From Streptomyces sp. NBC_00273 (GTDB taxonomy: Bacteria > Actinomycetota > Actinomycetes > Streptomycetales > Streptomycetaceae), in the NCBI RefSeq assembly GCF_036178145.1, contig NZ_CP108067.1, forward strand, positions 1,240,001-1,304,000: DNA of 64,000 nt, given 5' to 3'. Shown in pieces: positions 25,002 through 33,011 of the stretch (the stretch's first letter is position 1; every line of letters starts with the position of its first letter). Below the pieces are notes generated by a model that saw only the letters and a list, made by a program, of their open reading frames with translations, searched no databases and had not been told where the DNA came from. Both the position numbers and the translations under genes were made by a program.

Positions 25002-26252
25002 ATGGCGAAACGCACCGCCCAGGACATCCGCCGCCGCAACCGGTTCGACGCGCTGCGGTGCGTCTTCGCCGCTTCCGGCCCGGTGAGCAGGCAGGAGGTC
25101 GCCGCGGCGACCGGCCTGTCCTTCGCGACCGCGGCCAACCTCGTCGCCGAGCTCCTGGAGGCGGGAGTCCTGCGCGAGGCCGGCCACGAGGACTCCAAGG
25201 GCGGACGCCCGCGGGCCCGCCTCGCGGTCAACGCGGAGCGCGGTGCGCTGGTCGGGATCGACGTGGCGGAGACGTCCGTCCAGGTCGAGCTGTTCGACCT
25301 GGCGCTGACGGTGCTGCGCAGCGTACGGCTGCCACTGCCGCAGACCGACGTCCGGCCGGACGACGTGGTCGACGCCATCGTCGCGGGGGTCGAGGGCCTC
25401 TCGGACGCCACGGGCGCGCCCCCGCGCATCCTCGGCGCGGGGGTCAGCATCCCCGGTCTAGTGGAGCGCGAGGGCGGCGTATCCGTCTTCTCGCCCTACT
25501 GGTCCTGGCGCGACGTGCCCCTGCGTTCCCTCCTCGCCGAGCGCCTCCCGATGCCCCTGTACCTCGACAACCCCCTCAAGGCCGCCGCCGTCGCCGAGAT
25601 GTGGTTCGGTGCCGGACGCGAGGTCGACGACCTGCTCGTACTGACCCTCCGGGCCGGCGTCGGCGCGGGCATCGCGGTCGACGGGGCCCTCTACCGGGGC
25701 GCCACCAACAGCGCCGGGGAGTGGGGCCACACCTGCCTGGTCCGCGACGGACGCGAGTGCAGGTGCGGCAGGCAGGGATGCGTCGAGGCCTACGTCAGCA
25801 CCCGCGGCATCGCCCGCACCGTGCGGGAACTGGACGCGGAAAGCCCCCTCCTGGACCCCGACGAGGACGCCGTGGTCAGCAAGGTCGCCCGCGCCGCGGC
25901 GGAGGGCGACGCCGTGGCCACCGAAACCGTGGCGCGGACCGCCCGCTACCTGGGGGAGGCCGCGGCCGATCTCCTCAACCTGTTCAATCCGCAGGCCCTG
26001 GTACTGGGCGGCTGGGTGGCCGACCGGCTCGGCGAGCCCCTGCTGCGGCAGACCCGCGAGGTCATCGCGGCGCACGCACTACCGGCGACGCTCCAGGCGC
26101 TCACCTTCCGGCTGAGCACCGTGCCGGACAACCCGGTGAGTCTCGGAGCCGCCACCTTCGCCCTCGAGGGCTTCCTGGACGACCGCGAGACCTTCGCCAC
26201 CGTGGCGGCGGGGCGCCGTGCCGCCAGGGCGGCGAAGGCCGGGACGTCCTGA
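25002..26252 (+). CDS. ROK-family transcriptional repressor of the dgo operon
   Basis: 416 residues. An N-terminal winged helix (about 8-75, 'GPVSRQEVAAATGLSFATAANLVAELLEAGVL') is fused to a ROK sugar-kinase-like domain ('VGIDVAETSVQVELFDL', 'GVSIPGLVE', 'LRAGVGAGIAVDG'). The zinc motif 'GEWGHTCLVRDGRECRCGRQGCVEAY' is intact. The fused HTH and divergent placement mark it as a regulator, as with XylR/NagC, rather than a kinase. It likely senses galactose, galactonate or a lactone. The ATG has GAAGGA 8 nt upstream. Confidence 0.92.
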   Translation: MAKRTAQDIRRRNRFDALRCVFAASGPVSRQEVAAATGLSFATAANLVAELLEAGVLREAGHEDSKGGRPRARLAVNAERGALVGIDVAETSVQVELFDLALTVLRSVRLPLPQTDVRPDDVVDAIVAGVEGLSDATGAPPRILGAGVSIPGLVEREGGVSVFSPYWSWRDVPLRSLLAERLPMPLYLDNPLKAAAVAEMWFGAGREVDDLLVLTLRAGVGAGIAVDGALYRGATNSAGEWGHTCLVRDGRECRCGRQGCVEAYVSTRGIARTVRELDAESPLLDPDEDAVVSKVARAAAEGDAVATETVARTARYLGEAAADLLNLFNPQALVLGGWVADRLGEPLLRQTREVIAAHALPATLQALTFRLSTVPDNPVSLGAATFALEGFLDDRETFATVAAGRRAARAAKAGTS

Positions 26253-26274
26253 GGGTGCCCCGGCGTCCGGCCGC

Positions 26275-27318
26275 TCAGCCGGCCGGGGCCGCCGTACTCT
26301 CGCGCACCACCAGGACCGGCGCCACCGATGCCTGGCGCGGGCCGCCCGTCCCGCCGCCGATCTGATCGAGGAGCAGTCCGACGCAGTGGCGGCCCACGGC
26401 GTCGAAGTCCTGCCGGACCGTCGTGAGGGGGGCGGGGAAGAACGCGGCCTCGGGGACGTCGTCGAATCCGGTCACGCTCACGTCCTGCGGCACCCGCCGA
26501 CCCGCCTCCTGCAGGGCTCGCATGACGCCGAGGGCCATCTGGTCGTTGGCGGCGAAGATCGCGGTCACTTCCGGGCGGCCGGCCAGTTCACGTCCGGCGC
26601 GGTACCCGGAGGCCGCGGACCAGTCACCGTAGAGCAGCGGTGGTACGACGGTGCCCGCGTCCCTGAGCGAGCGGTGCCACGCCTCGGCCCGGCGGCGCGC
26701 CGCGTAGGAGTCGCGCGGCCCCGCGACGTGCCAGACCGTACGGTGGCCGAGGCCCAGCAGGTGCGCCACGACGCTGCGGGTGCCCTCGGCCTGGTCGATG
26801 TCGACGTTGGCGTAGCGGTGGCCGGTGTCCCCGTCGGCGAAGACCACGGGGACGGTGGACGGCAGCCGCAGTTCGGGGGTGTCCAGGATCTGCGACTCGA
26901 TGAGGATGATGCCGTCCACCGACTGGACCATCAGCTGCTGGAACGCCTGGCGCACGGCGGCTCCGGTCTGCGCCCGCGCTCCCATGAAGTTCACGAAGAG
27001 GTCGGCTTCGCGGGCGGCGTCGGAGATCGCGGCGAAGGTCCTGGCGTTGCCGTAGGCGCTGATGTCGAAGCTGATGACGCCCAGCGTGCCGAACCGTCCG
27101 GTGACCAGCGCCCGGGCGGCCGTGTTGGGGCGGTACCCGAGCATATTCATCGCGGCCAGCACCCGCTCACGGGTGGACGCGTCGACGTTCTCCCGGTTGT
27201 TGGCCACGCGGGAGACCGTCTGCGACGAGACCCCCGCCATCGCGGCGACGTCGGCCATGGAAGGTGACTGGCGCAGCGGACGGGACCTCGGTGATCTTGC
27301 TCCGACCTCGCGCGGCAT
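26275..27318 (-). CDS. LacI-family repressor, candidate master regulator of the galactan genes
   Basis: A 347-residue LacI/GalR protein. The HTH and hinge lie at about 20-70 ('SMADVAAMAGVSSQTVSRVANNRENVDASTRERVLAAMNMLGYRPNTAARALVTGR'). The periplasmic-binding-like sensor follows ('GVISFDIS', 'VDGIILIE', 'VTAIFAANDQMALGVMRAL', 'VSVTGFDDVPEAAFF'). It is divergent from the GH30 galactanase gene. A perfect LacI-type palindrome lies between them, and variants of it precede the GH35, metallophosphoesterase and protease genes. Control of that set is inference. The first ~18 residues are unusually basic and may not be translated. Confidence 0.92.
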   Translation of the reverse strand: MPREVGARSPRSRPLRQSPSMADVAAMAGVSSQTVSRVANNRENVDASTRERVLAAMNMLGYRPNTAARALVTGRFGTLGVISFDISAYGNARTFAAISDAAREADLFVNFMGARAQTGAAVRQAFQQLMVQSVDGIILIESQILDTPELRLPSTVPVVFADGDTGHRYANVDIDQAEGTRSVVAHLLGLGHRTVWHVAGPRDSYAARRRAEAWHRSLRDAGTVVPPLLYGDWSAASGYRAGRELAGRPEVTAIFAANDQMALGVMRALQEAGRRVPQDVSVTGFDDVPEAAFFPAPLTTVRQDFDAVGRHCVGLLLDQIGGGTGGPRQASVAPVLVVRESTAAPAG

Positions 27319-27428
27319 GTGAACCGGACCTCCGAACCCCTACTCCGAGCCGAGTGCGTGGTGCACTCCGTACGGATGTTAGCGCCGCGCACCGAAAGGG
27401 CGGGCGCTCACGCTACTCGCCGGTTCTC

Positions 27429-27487
27429 TTGACACGCCCGCCCGCCGCTTCGACACTCTCCCCACCCCGTGGTGTTTACGTAAACAT
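27429..27487 (+). promoter_or_regulatory. Galactanase promoter with overlapping LacI operator
   Basis: A consensus -35 TTGACA (27429-27434) is followed after 17 nt by a -10-like GACACT (27452-27457). The perfect palindrome TGTTTACGTAAACA (27473-27486) then covers the region just after the expected transcription start, where a bound LacI protein would block elongation. The site also serves the divergent lacI gene. Confidence 0.7.
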
Positions 27488-27570
27488 CACCCTGCGCCCG
27501 GCAGGACACGCACCGCCTGCACCGGCGCCCCTCCCCCGCGTACACATCCGCTCCCGACAGGAGACCAACT

Positions 27571-29589
27571 GTGTCCGGTACCAGAAGAAGGCCCCCGTGC
27601 GCCGCCCGGCGCCGCCTGCGCACCGCCCTCGCGACCTCGCTCGCGGTCGTCACCGCACTCCTCGTCGAGGGTGCGGCGTCAGCCGGGGCCGCAGCCGCCG
27701 CCGTCCGTCCGGCAGCGGTCCCCGTCCGCCTCGATCCCGGTTACCAGCAGGCCCCGTTCGAGGGGTGGGGCACCGCACTCTCCTGGTTCGCCAACGTCAC
27801 GGGCGGTTGGCCGGACGCCCAGCGCAACCGGCTCGCCGACGCCCTCTACGGCGCCGAAGGGCTCGGCCTCACCATCGCCCGCTACAACATCGGCGGCGGT
27901 GACGGCCCGGAGACCGTGCCCTACATGCGCGCCGGCGCAGCCGTACCCGGCCACTGGAGTCGCCCCGGCGCCGGGGCGCCCGGCGGGTGGGACCCGGACA
28001 ACCCGGATCACTGGGACCCGTACGCCGACGGCAACCAGCGCTGGTGGCTCAAGGCCGCCAGAGCCCGGGGCGCCGACACCTTCGAGGCGTTCTCGAACTC
28101 ACCGCCCTACTTCATGACCCGCAGCGGACTCGTCTCAGGTGCGGTCGACCCCACGCAGGACAATCTCCGCCCGGACCAGTACGAGCCCTTCGCCGCCTAC
28201 CTCGCCGGAGCCCTGCAGCGCGTGCAGAACAGTACGGGCGTCACCTTCGCCTCCCTCTCGCCCGTCAACGAACCGGGCACCGCCTACTGGCGCGCGGGCG
28301 GTCGGCAGGAAGGCTCTCACTGGTCCCGCGACTCCCAGGCCCGCATGATCACGGCACTGCGCGCCGAGCTGGACCGCAGCGGACTGCGCACGCCGATCGC
28401 GGCGATGGACGAGACGGACCCGGACCTGTTCCGTACCAACTGGGACAGTTACGGCAGCACGGTCCGCTCCGCCGTCGGACGGCTCAACACCCACACCTAC
28501 GGCACCAACGGGCGCAGCGGGGCACGGGACATCGCCAAGGGCGCGCACAAGCCCCTGTGGATGTCGGAGGTGGACCTCGGCGGGACGGTCCCGCAGAGCT
28601 TCACCGACATGAGCCCGGCGCTGGACCTCGCCGAGCGCATCACCGACGACCTCACACAGCTCGAACCGCGCGCCTGGGTGCTGTGGCAGGCCGTGGAGGA
28701 CTACGAGAACATGACCCCGGCCCACGAGGACTCCAACTGGGGCCTCATCCAGACCGACTTCACCCCGGGCGACGCCGCGAAGGAGCCGCTGCGCAAGAAC
28801 AAGAAGTACTGGGCGATGGCCCAGTACAGCCGGTTCATCCGGCCGGGTTCCCGCGTCATCGGGACGGACGACGACCACACACTGGCCGCAGTGCGTCCCG
28901 GCGGCCAGGGCGCTGTCGTCGTGCACACCAACCCCATGGGTTCGGCCCGGACGATCGCCCTGGACCTCACCGGCTTCCGGGACGTCTCCGCCGCACCGGT
29001 GCAGCGCTACACCACGGACGCGACCCGCAACGTCCACCGGGAGGCCGACGTCGCCGTCACCGGCAAACGCGTCACCGTGACCCTCGCCCCCCACTCGGTC
29101 ACGACCCTCGTCGTACCGGGCGCGTCCGGCGTCGATCCCGAGCAGGCGGCCCCCGGCGCCGGTCCGCGGCTCCTCGTCAACGACCACAGCGGTCTGGCCC
29201 TCACGGCCGCCCCGGCCGGGGCCGGCGGCGCCGTGGTCCAGCGCCCCCCGAACCGGTCCGACGCCGCGCAGCAGTGGGCCTTCACCAGGTCGGCGCCCGG
29301 CGACTGGAGCAGCACGGCCTCGTACCGGGTGACGAACGCGGGCAGCGGGCGGTCCCTCGCCGTCGCCGACGGCGCGCTCACGCTGCTTCCTCCGGAACCC
29401 TCCGCGCAGCAGCAGTGGATGCTGTCCACCTCCGGAGACGGGCACCACACCTTGATCAACAGAGCGACCGGCACCCTCCTCGACGTCACCGGCGCTTCCA
29501 CCGCCGACGGCGCCCCGGTCGGCACCTACCGGCCCAACACGGGACGCAACCAGTCCTGGACCTTCCGCACGGACCCGGCGGGCGGGTAG
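27571..29589 (+). CDS. Secreted endo-beta-1,6-galactanase, GH30 (subfamily 5-like), with ricin-type module
   Basis: A 672-residue secreted enzyme. A basic N-terminus and hydrophobic core with an Ala-rich end (about 15-45) form the signal peptide. The GH30 barrel runs to about residue 430, with acid/base Glu in 'LSPVNEPGTAYW' (about 234) and nucleophile Glu in 'LWMSEVDLGG' (about 333). Its beta-sandwich follows, and a ricin-like trefoil (about 530-670) ends the protein. The closest characterised enzyme I know is the S. avermitilis endo-beta-1,6-galactanase, which cuts arabinogalactan side chains. The GTG start has AGGAG 7 nt upstream. A LacI operator precedes it. Confidence 0.92.
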   Translation: MSGTRRRPPCAARRRLRTALATSLAVVTALLVEGAASAGAAAAAVRPAAVPVRLDPGYQQAPFEGWGTALSWFANVTGGWPDAQRNRLADALYGAEGLGLTIARYNIGGGDGPETVPYMRAGAAVPGHWSRPGAGAPGGWDPDNPDHWDPYADGNQRWWLKAARARGADTFEAFSNSPPYFMTRSGLVSGAVDPTQDNLRPDQYEPFAAYLAGALQRVQNSTGVTFASLSPVNEPGTAYWRAGGRQEGSHWSRDSQARMITALRAELDRSGLRTPIAAMDETDPDLFRTNWDSYGSTVRSAVGRLNTHTYGTNGRSGARDIAKGAHKPLWMSEVDLGGTVPQSFTDMSPALDLAERITDDLTQLEPRAWVLWQAVEDYENMTPAHEDSNWGLIQTDFTPGDAAKEPLRKNKKYWAMAQYSRFIRPGSRVIGTDDDHTLAAVRPGGQGAVVVHTNPMGSARTIALDLTGFRDVSAAPVQRYTTDATRNVHREADVAVTGKRVTVTLAPHSVTTLVVPGASGVDPEQAAPGAGPRLLVNDHSGLALTAAPAGAGGAVVQRPPNRSDAAQQWAFTRSAPGDWSSTASYRVTNAGSGRSLAVADGALTLLPPEPSAQQQWMLSTSGDGHHTLINRATGTLLDVTGASTADGAPVGTYRPNTGRNQSWTFRTDPAGG

Positions 29590-29696
29590 TCCCGACGGCG
29601 CGGCACGCACGGCCGGTGGCGGACCCTGCGGCCCGTCACCGGCGGTGCCGGGTCGGGGGAAGCGTTGCCCGTCATTCACGTGCCGGCCGCTTTGGT

Positions 29697-29708
29697 TGCG
29701 TAAACATG
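29697..29708 (+). promoter_or_regulatory. Degenerate LacI-type operator
   Basis: TTGCGTAAACATG retains the right half and centre of the operator at 2242 (TTTGCGTAAACATT); the left half is reduced to GGTTGCG. It lies about 60 nt upstream of the metallophosphoesterase start, as at the GH35 gene. Confidence 0.5.
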
Positions 29709-29767
29709 TGGCGTCTCGCCCACGGGTCGCTCGATCGCGGCCCACACCCCCCGGAAGGGCTGCCACC

Positions 29768-30784
29768 ATGAAACGCAGGTCTCTGATCACCGCGGCGGCC
29801 GGCGCCGTCGCCCTCGGCACCGCGACCCCGTCGCCCGCCGCGGCGCAGCCGCTCGGCCACGCCCCCACCGCGCCGCTGTCCACGTTCAACGTCATCAGCG
29901 ACATCCAGGGCGACCTGGGGGACTTCGCCGTCGCCCTGCGCGACATCCGGGCCACCGCCCCGCACGGCTCGGGGCTCGCGGTCGCCGGCGACATCACTCC
30001 GCGCGGCTACGACTTCGAATACGCGGCGGTACGGCAGGTACTGGAACGGGGCCCGCGCCCGCGCGAGGTCGCGTGGGCCATCGGAAACCACGAGTTCTAC
30101 GTACCCAAGTACGCCGATCCGCAGACGCTCTCCCTGGCCACCTGGCCCAACGGCGCCACGGAGGACTCCCTGTTCCGCAGCTTCCACCGGTTCGCCGGGC
30201 GCGGCACGGTGTACGCCGAGACCACCTTCGGCGGCATCCCCGTCCTGACCATCGGCACCGAGCGGTACATGCACTACCACGACCCGAAGCTCTGGGACGA
30301 AGTATGGCTGAGCGAGGCGCAGTTGCGGTGGCTGGAGGGGCGCCTGCGGTACTGGAGCGCACGCCGCAAGCCGGTCATGGTGATCACGCACCACCCCCTG
30401 CCCAACACGGTCTCGGGCACACGGAACAAGCTCTACGCCACCGACTACCTCCAGGCGAACGCGCTCCTCGGGCTGCTGGGGCGCCACCGCGACGTGTTCC
30501 TGTTCAGCGGACACACGCACTGGGACCTGGCGCTGTCCGACTGGTACGTGCGGCGCGTCGTGCCCGGGACGGCGAACCTGGACGGGTTCTCGGTGATCAA
30601 CACGGGGGCCGTGCAGACCGGCTTCGCCGACAACGGCCAAGGGGGCGAGAGCACGGTCCCCGGCGTCTTCAACCAGGGCCTCCAGGTCGAGGTGCACCGC
30701 GACCGCGTCGTCATCAAGGCCCGGGACTTCGCGGCCGGTGCCTGGTTGAAGCAGATCTCCGTCCCGTTGGCGACCACGATCTGA
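29768..30784 (+). CDS. Secreted calcineurin-like metallophosphoesterase
   Basis: 338 residues with an N-terminal signal (KRR, hydrophobic core, Ala-rich cleavage site near 28; the 'KRRSLITAAAG' pattern resembles a Tat signal). Metal-binding motifs are in order: 'VISDIQGD' (DxH motif with Gln for His), 'VAGDITP', 'AIGNHEFY', 'VITHHPL' and 'SGHTHWDL'. The family splits phosphomonoesters or diesters; the substrate is unknown. It sits between galactanase genes behind a LacI-type half-operator, which suggests release of phosphate from the same plant material (inference). GGAAGGG lies upstream of the ATG. Confidence 0.88.
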   Translation: MKRRSLITAAAGAVALGTATPSPAAAQPLGHAPTAPLSTFNVISDIQGDLGDFAVALRDIRATAPHGSGLAVAGDITPRGYDFEYAAVRQVLERGPRPREVAWAIGNHEFYVPKYADPQTLSLATWPNGATEDSLFRSFHRFAGRGTVYAETTFGGIPVLTIGTERYMHYHDPKLWDEVWLSEAQLRWLEGRLRYWSARRKPVMVITHHPLPNTVSGTRNKLYATDYLQANALLGLLGRHRDVFLFSGHTHWDLALSDWYVRRVVPGTANLDGFSVINTGAVQTGFADNGQGGESTVPGVFNQGLQVEVHRDRVVIKARDFAAGAWLKQISVPLATTI

Positions 30785-30901
30785 CCCGGGGCGCCCTACC
30801 CCGAAGGTGACGCTGCGGTCGTTGATCATGCACGGAATGTCGAATTTGTTTACCAGCTGTTGACATTCAGGTGATGCGTGGGCCAGCCTCTGCTCAAAAG
30901 T

Positions 30902-30963
30902 TGTTGGTTCACGCGCAGAAATGTTGGTTCCTGTGCACATGGAGAGCGGGACTCTCCATGTGC
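30902..30963 (+). promoter_or_regulatory. Leader of the GH43 gene: direct repeat and perfect hairpin
   Basis: TGTTGGTTC occurs at 30902 and again at 30922 (20-nt offset). It is followed by a perfect 12-bp inverted repeat, GCACATGGAGAG (30935-30946) and CTCTCCATGTGC (30952-30963), with loop CGGGA. No T-run follows. A further 7-bp repeat, GAATGTC...GACATTC, lies at 30835-30868. The hairpin is 38 nt before the start codon. Confidence 0.5.
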
Positions 30964-31001
30964 CGGGTACCGGCGTACGCGCGGTGACATCAAGGATCTG
31001 C

Positions 31002-32951
31002 ATGCGAAGAGTGAGATCCGTCCTCGTCGGCCTGAGCCTGCTCCTCCCCGTTCTGGGTGGGGCGCCGACGGCGCTGGCGGCGCCCGTCACCACCGAACCC
31101 GGCACCCAGTTCCCGGACACCGCGGGACAAGGGGTGCAGGCGCACGGTGGCGGCGTACTCAAAGTCGACGACTACTACTACTGGTTCGGTGAGGACCGCG
31201 GCGACGACAACAAGTTCCGCTACGTCTCCGCCTACCGCTCCAAGGACCTGAAGAACTGGGAGCCCCGCGGCCACGTCCTGACGCAGGAGGCCGACCCGGA
31301 GATACGTTCCGCCGTGATCGAGCGGCCCAAGGTCCTCTACAACGAGAAGACCAAACAGTTCGTCATGTGGATGCACAAGGAGGCCGACGCCTCCTACGCC
31401 GAGGCCCGCGCCGCCGTGGCGGTGTCTTCCACGATCGACGGCCCCTACACCTGGAAGGGGTCCTTCCGGCCGAAGGACGCCTCCGGCGCCGAGCACATGT
31501 CCCGCGACATCACCGTGTACGAGGACAAGGCCGCCGGCAAGGCCTACATGATCTCCTCGGCCAACTACAACGCCGACCTGCACATCTACGAGCTCAGCGA
31601 CGACTACACACAGGTGAAGGACCTGGTGGCGAACCCCTGGCCGGGCCAGCACCGCGAGTCACCGGCCCTGTTCAAGCGCGGTGACGTCTACTTCATGCTC
31701 ACCTCCGGGACCAGCTACTGGGACCCCAACCAGCAGAAGTACGCCACCGCCACCAGCCTGGCGGGACCGTGGTCGCCCATGAAGGACGTCGGAAGCCACA
31801 ACGGCCACCACTCGCAGACGGCGTTCGTCCTGCCCGTGGAAGGCAGCGACACCACCTCCTTCCTCTACATGGGAGACCGCTGGGCGGGCGTGTGGTCCGA
31901 CCCGAAGCACGTCAACGACTCCACGTACGTGTGGCTCCCGCTGGCGTTCCCCACGGCCACGACCATGATCCTTCCGTGGTACCCCCAGGTCTCGATCGAC
32001 ACCGCGACGGGCCGGATATCCGGCTCCGGAGGGGACCCCCGGACGATCACCAACAAGGGGAGCGGCGCCTGCGCCGCCGTGCCCGGCAGCTCCTCAGACA
32101 ACCAGGTGCCGGTGACCCAGGAGACCTGCGCCGCCGGCACCCTGAACAGCCAGTGGCGGTTCACCGACAACAGCAACGGCTACGTGCGCGTCCTCGCCCA
32201 GCACAGCGGCAAGTGCCTGGACGTGGCGGACGAGTCGACCGCCGACGGCGCTGAGGTCAAGCAGTACGACTGCGGCTGGAAGGACAACCAGCGCTGGCGC
32301 TTCGAGACCCTCCCCGACGGGTACGTGCGCATCGTCGCCAAGCACAGCAGCAAGTGCCTCGCCGTCCGGGGCGGATCCACGACGGCCGGCGCCGGGATCG
32401 TCCAGTCCGCGTGCGACGGCTCGCCCGGCCAGGCCTGGAAGGTCTCCGCCGCAGGCGGTCCGGCCGACCCGGCCGACCCGACCGACCCGCCGGCCCCCGG
32501 TACGGCCGAACGGCAGCTCACCGCGTCGGTCGGAGCCGGTGTCCTGACCATGGCCACCACCGCGGACCCCGTCCGGCTCCCCCCTGTCGACTTCGGTACC
32601 GGCGGCACCTCGGCCGGACAGCTGGGCACCGTCACCGTGAAGGACTTCCGCGGCGGCACGGCCGGCTGGTCACTCACCGGCAAGGTCACCGACTTCGCCG
32701 GACCGCGCGGGAAGGTCGAGGCCAACCGGCTCACGTGGACCCCCGTCTGCTCCACCGCAAGCGACAGCCCCAGCACGTGTGCCGCGGGCAGCCCGGGCGT
32801 CGTCGGAACGGACGGCGCGACCCTGGCCTCTGCCGCCGCAGGTGACATGACGGGCGGGGAGTTCACCGCCGACGCCACCGTGTCCCTCGACATCCCGAAG
32901 TACACCCCCGTCGGCAGCTACACCGGCATCCTCTCCCTCACCCTCCTCTGA
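31002..32951 (+). CDS. Secreted exo-beta-1,3-galactanase, GH43 (subfamily 24-like), with CBM13 and WxL-like tail
   Basis: 649 residues. A signal peptide ends near residue 27 ('PTALAAP'). The five-bladed GH43 domain (about 30-335) follows. E107 ('IERPKV'), D169 ('MSRDIT'), E219 ('HRESPA') and Q272 ('HHSQTAF') match in order and spacing the set I recall from fungal exo-beta-1,3-galactanase, where Gln replaces the usual base. A ricin/CBM13 trefoil (about 345-480), a Pro/Asp linker and a WxL-like beta domain (about 500-649, with 'GWSLTGKV' and ending 'YTGILSLTLL') complete it. The enzyme would trim the arabinogalactan backbone. The ATG has AAGGA 6 nt upstream. The next gene probably anchors the tail. 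Confidence 0.9.
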   Translation: MRRVRSVLVGLSLLLPVLGGAPTALAAPVTTEPGTQFPDTAGQGVQAHGGGVLKVDDYYYWFGEDRGDDNKFRYVSAYRSKDLKNWEPRGHVLTQEADPEIRSAVIERPKVLYNEKTKQFVMWMHKEADASYAEARAAVAVSSTIDGPYTWKGSFRPKDASGAEHMSRDITVYEDKAAGKAYMISSANYNADLHIYELSDDYTQVKDLVANPWPGQHRESPALFKRGDVYFMLTSGTSYWDPNQQKYATATSLAGPWSPMKDVGSHNGHHSQTAFVLPVEGSDTTSFLYMGDRWAGVWSDPKHVNDSTYVWLPLAFPTATTMILPWYPQVSIDTATGRISGSGGDPRTITNKGSGACAAVPGSSSDNQVPVTQETCAAGTLNSQWRFTDNSNGYVRVLAQHSGKCLDVADESTADGAEVKQYDCGWKDNQRWRFETLPDGYVRIVAKHSSKCLAVRGGSTTAGAGIVQSACDGSPGQAWKVSAAGGPADPADPTDPPAPGTAERQLTASVGAGVLTMATTADPVRLPPVDFGTGGTSAGQLGTVTVKDFRGGTAGWSLTGKVTDFAGPRGKVEANRLTWTPVCSTASDSPSTCAAGSPGVVGTDGATLASAAAGDMTGGEFTADATVSLDIPKYTPVGSYTGILSLTLL

Positions 32952-32959
32952 CAGCGCCC

Positions 32960-32990
32960 GCGGGCCGGACGCCACGCGTCCGGCCCGCGG
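32960..32990 (+). terminator. Strong hairpin between the GH43 and DUF916-like genes
   Basis: CGCGGGCCGGACGC pairs perfectly with GCGTCCGGCCCGCG around a CAC loop, 8 nt after the GH43 stop. It may end most transcripts and so keep the anchor protein below the enzyme level. Confidence 0.6.
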
Positions 32991-33011
32991 CGCCCGGAAA
33001 GCCGACGAGCC

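Noticed and set aside
30845..30865. TGTTTACCAGCTGTTGACA as a LacI operator for the GH43 gene
   Set aside because: The left half fits, but the central CG is missing and the right half does not read GTAAACA; too degenerate to list with the other sites.
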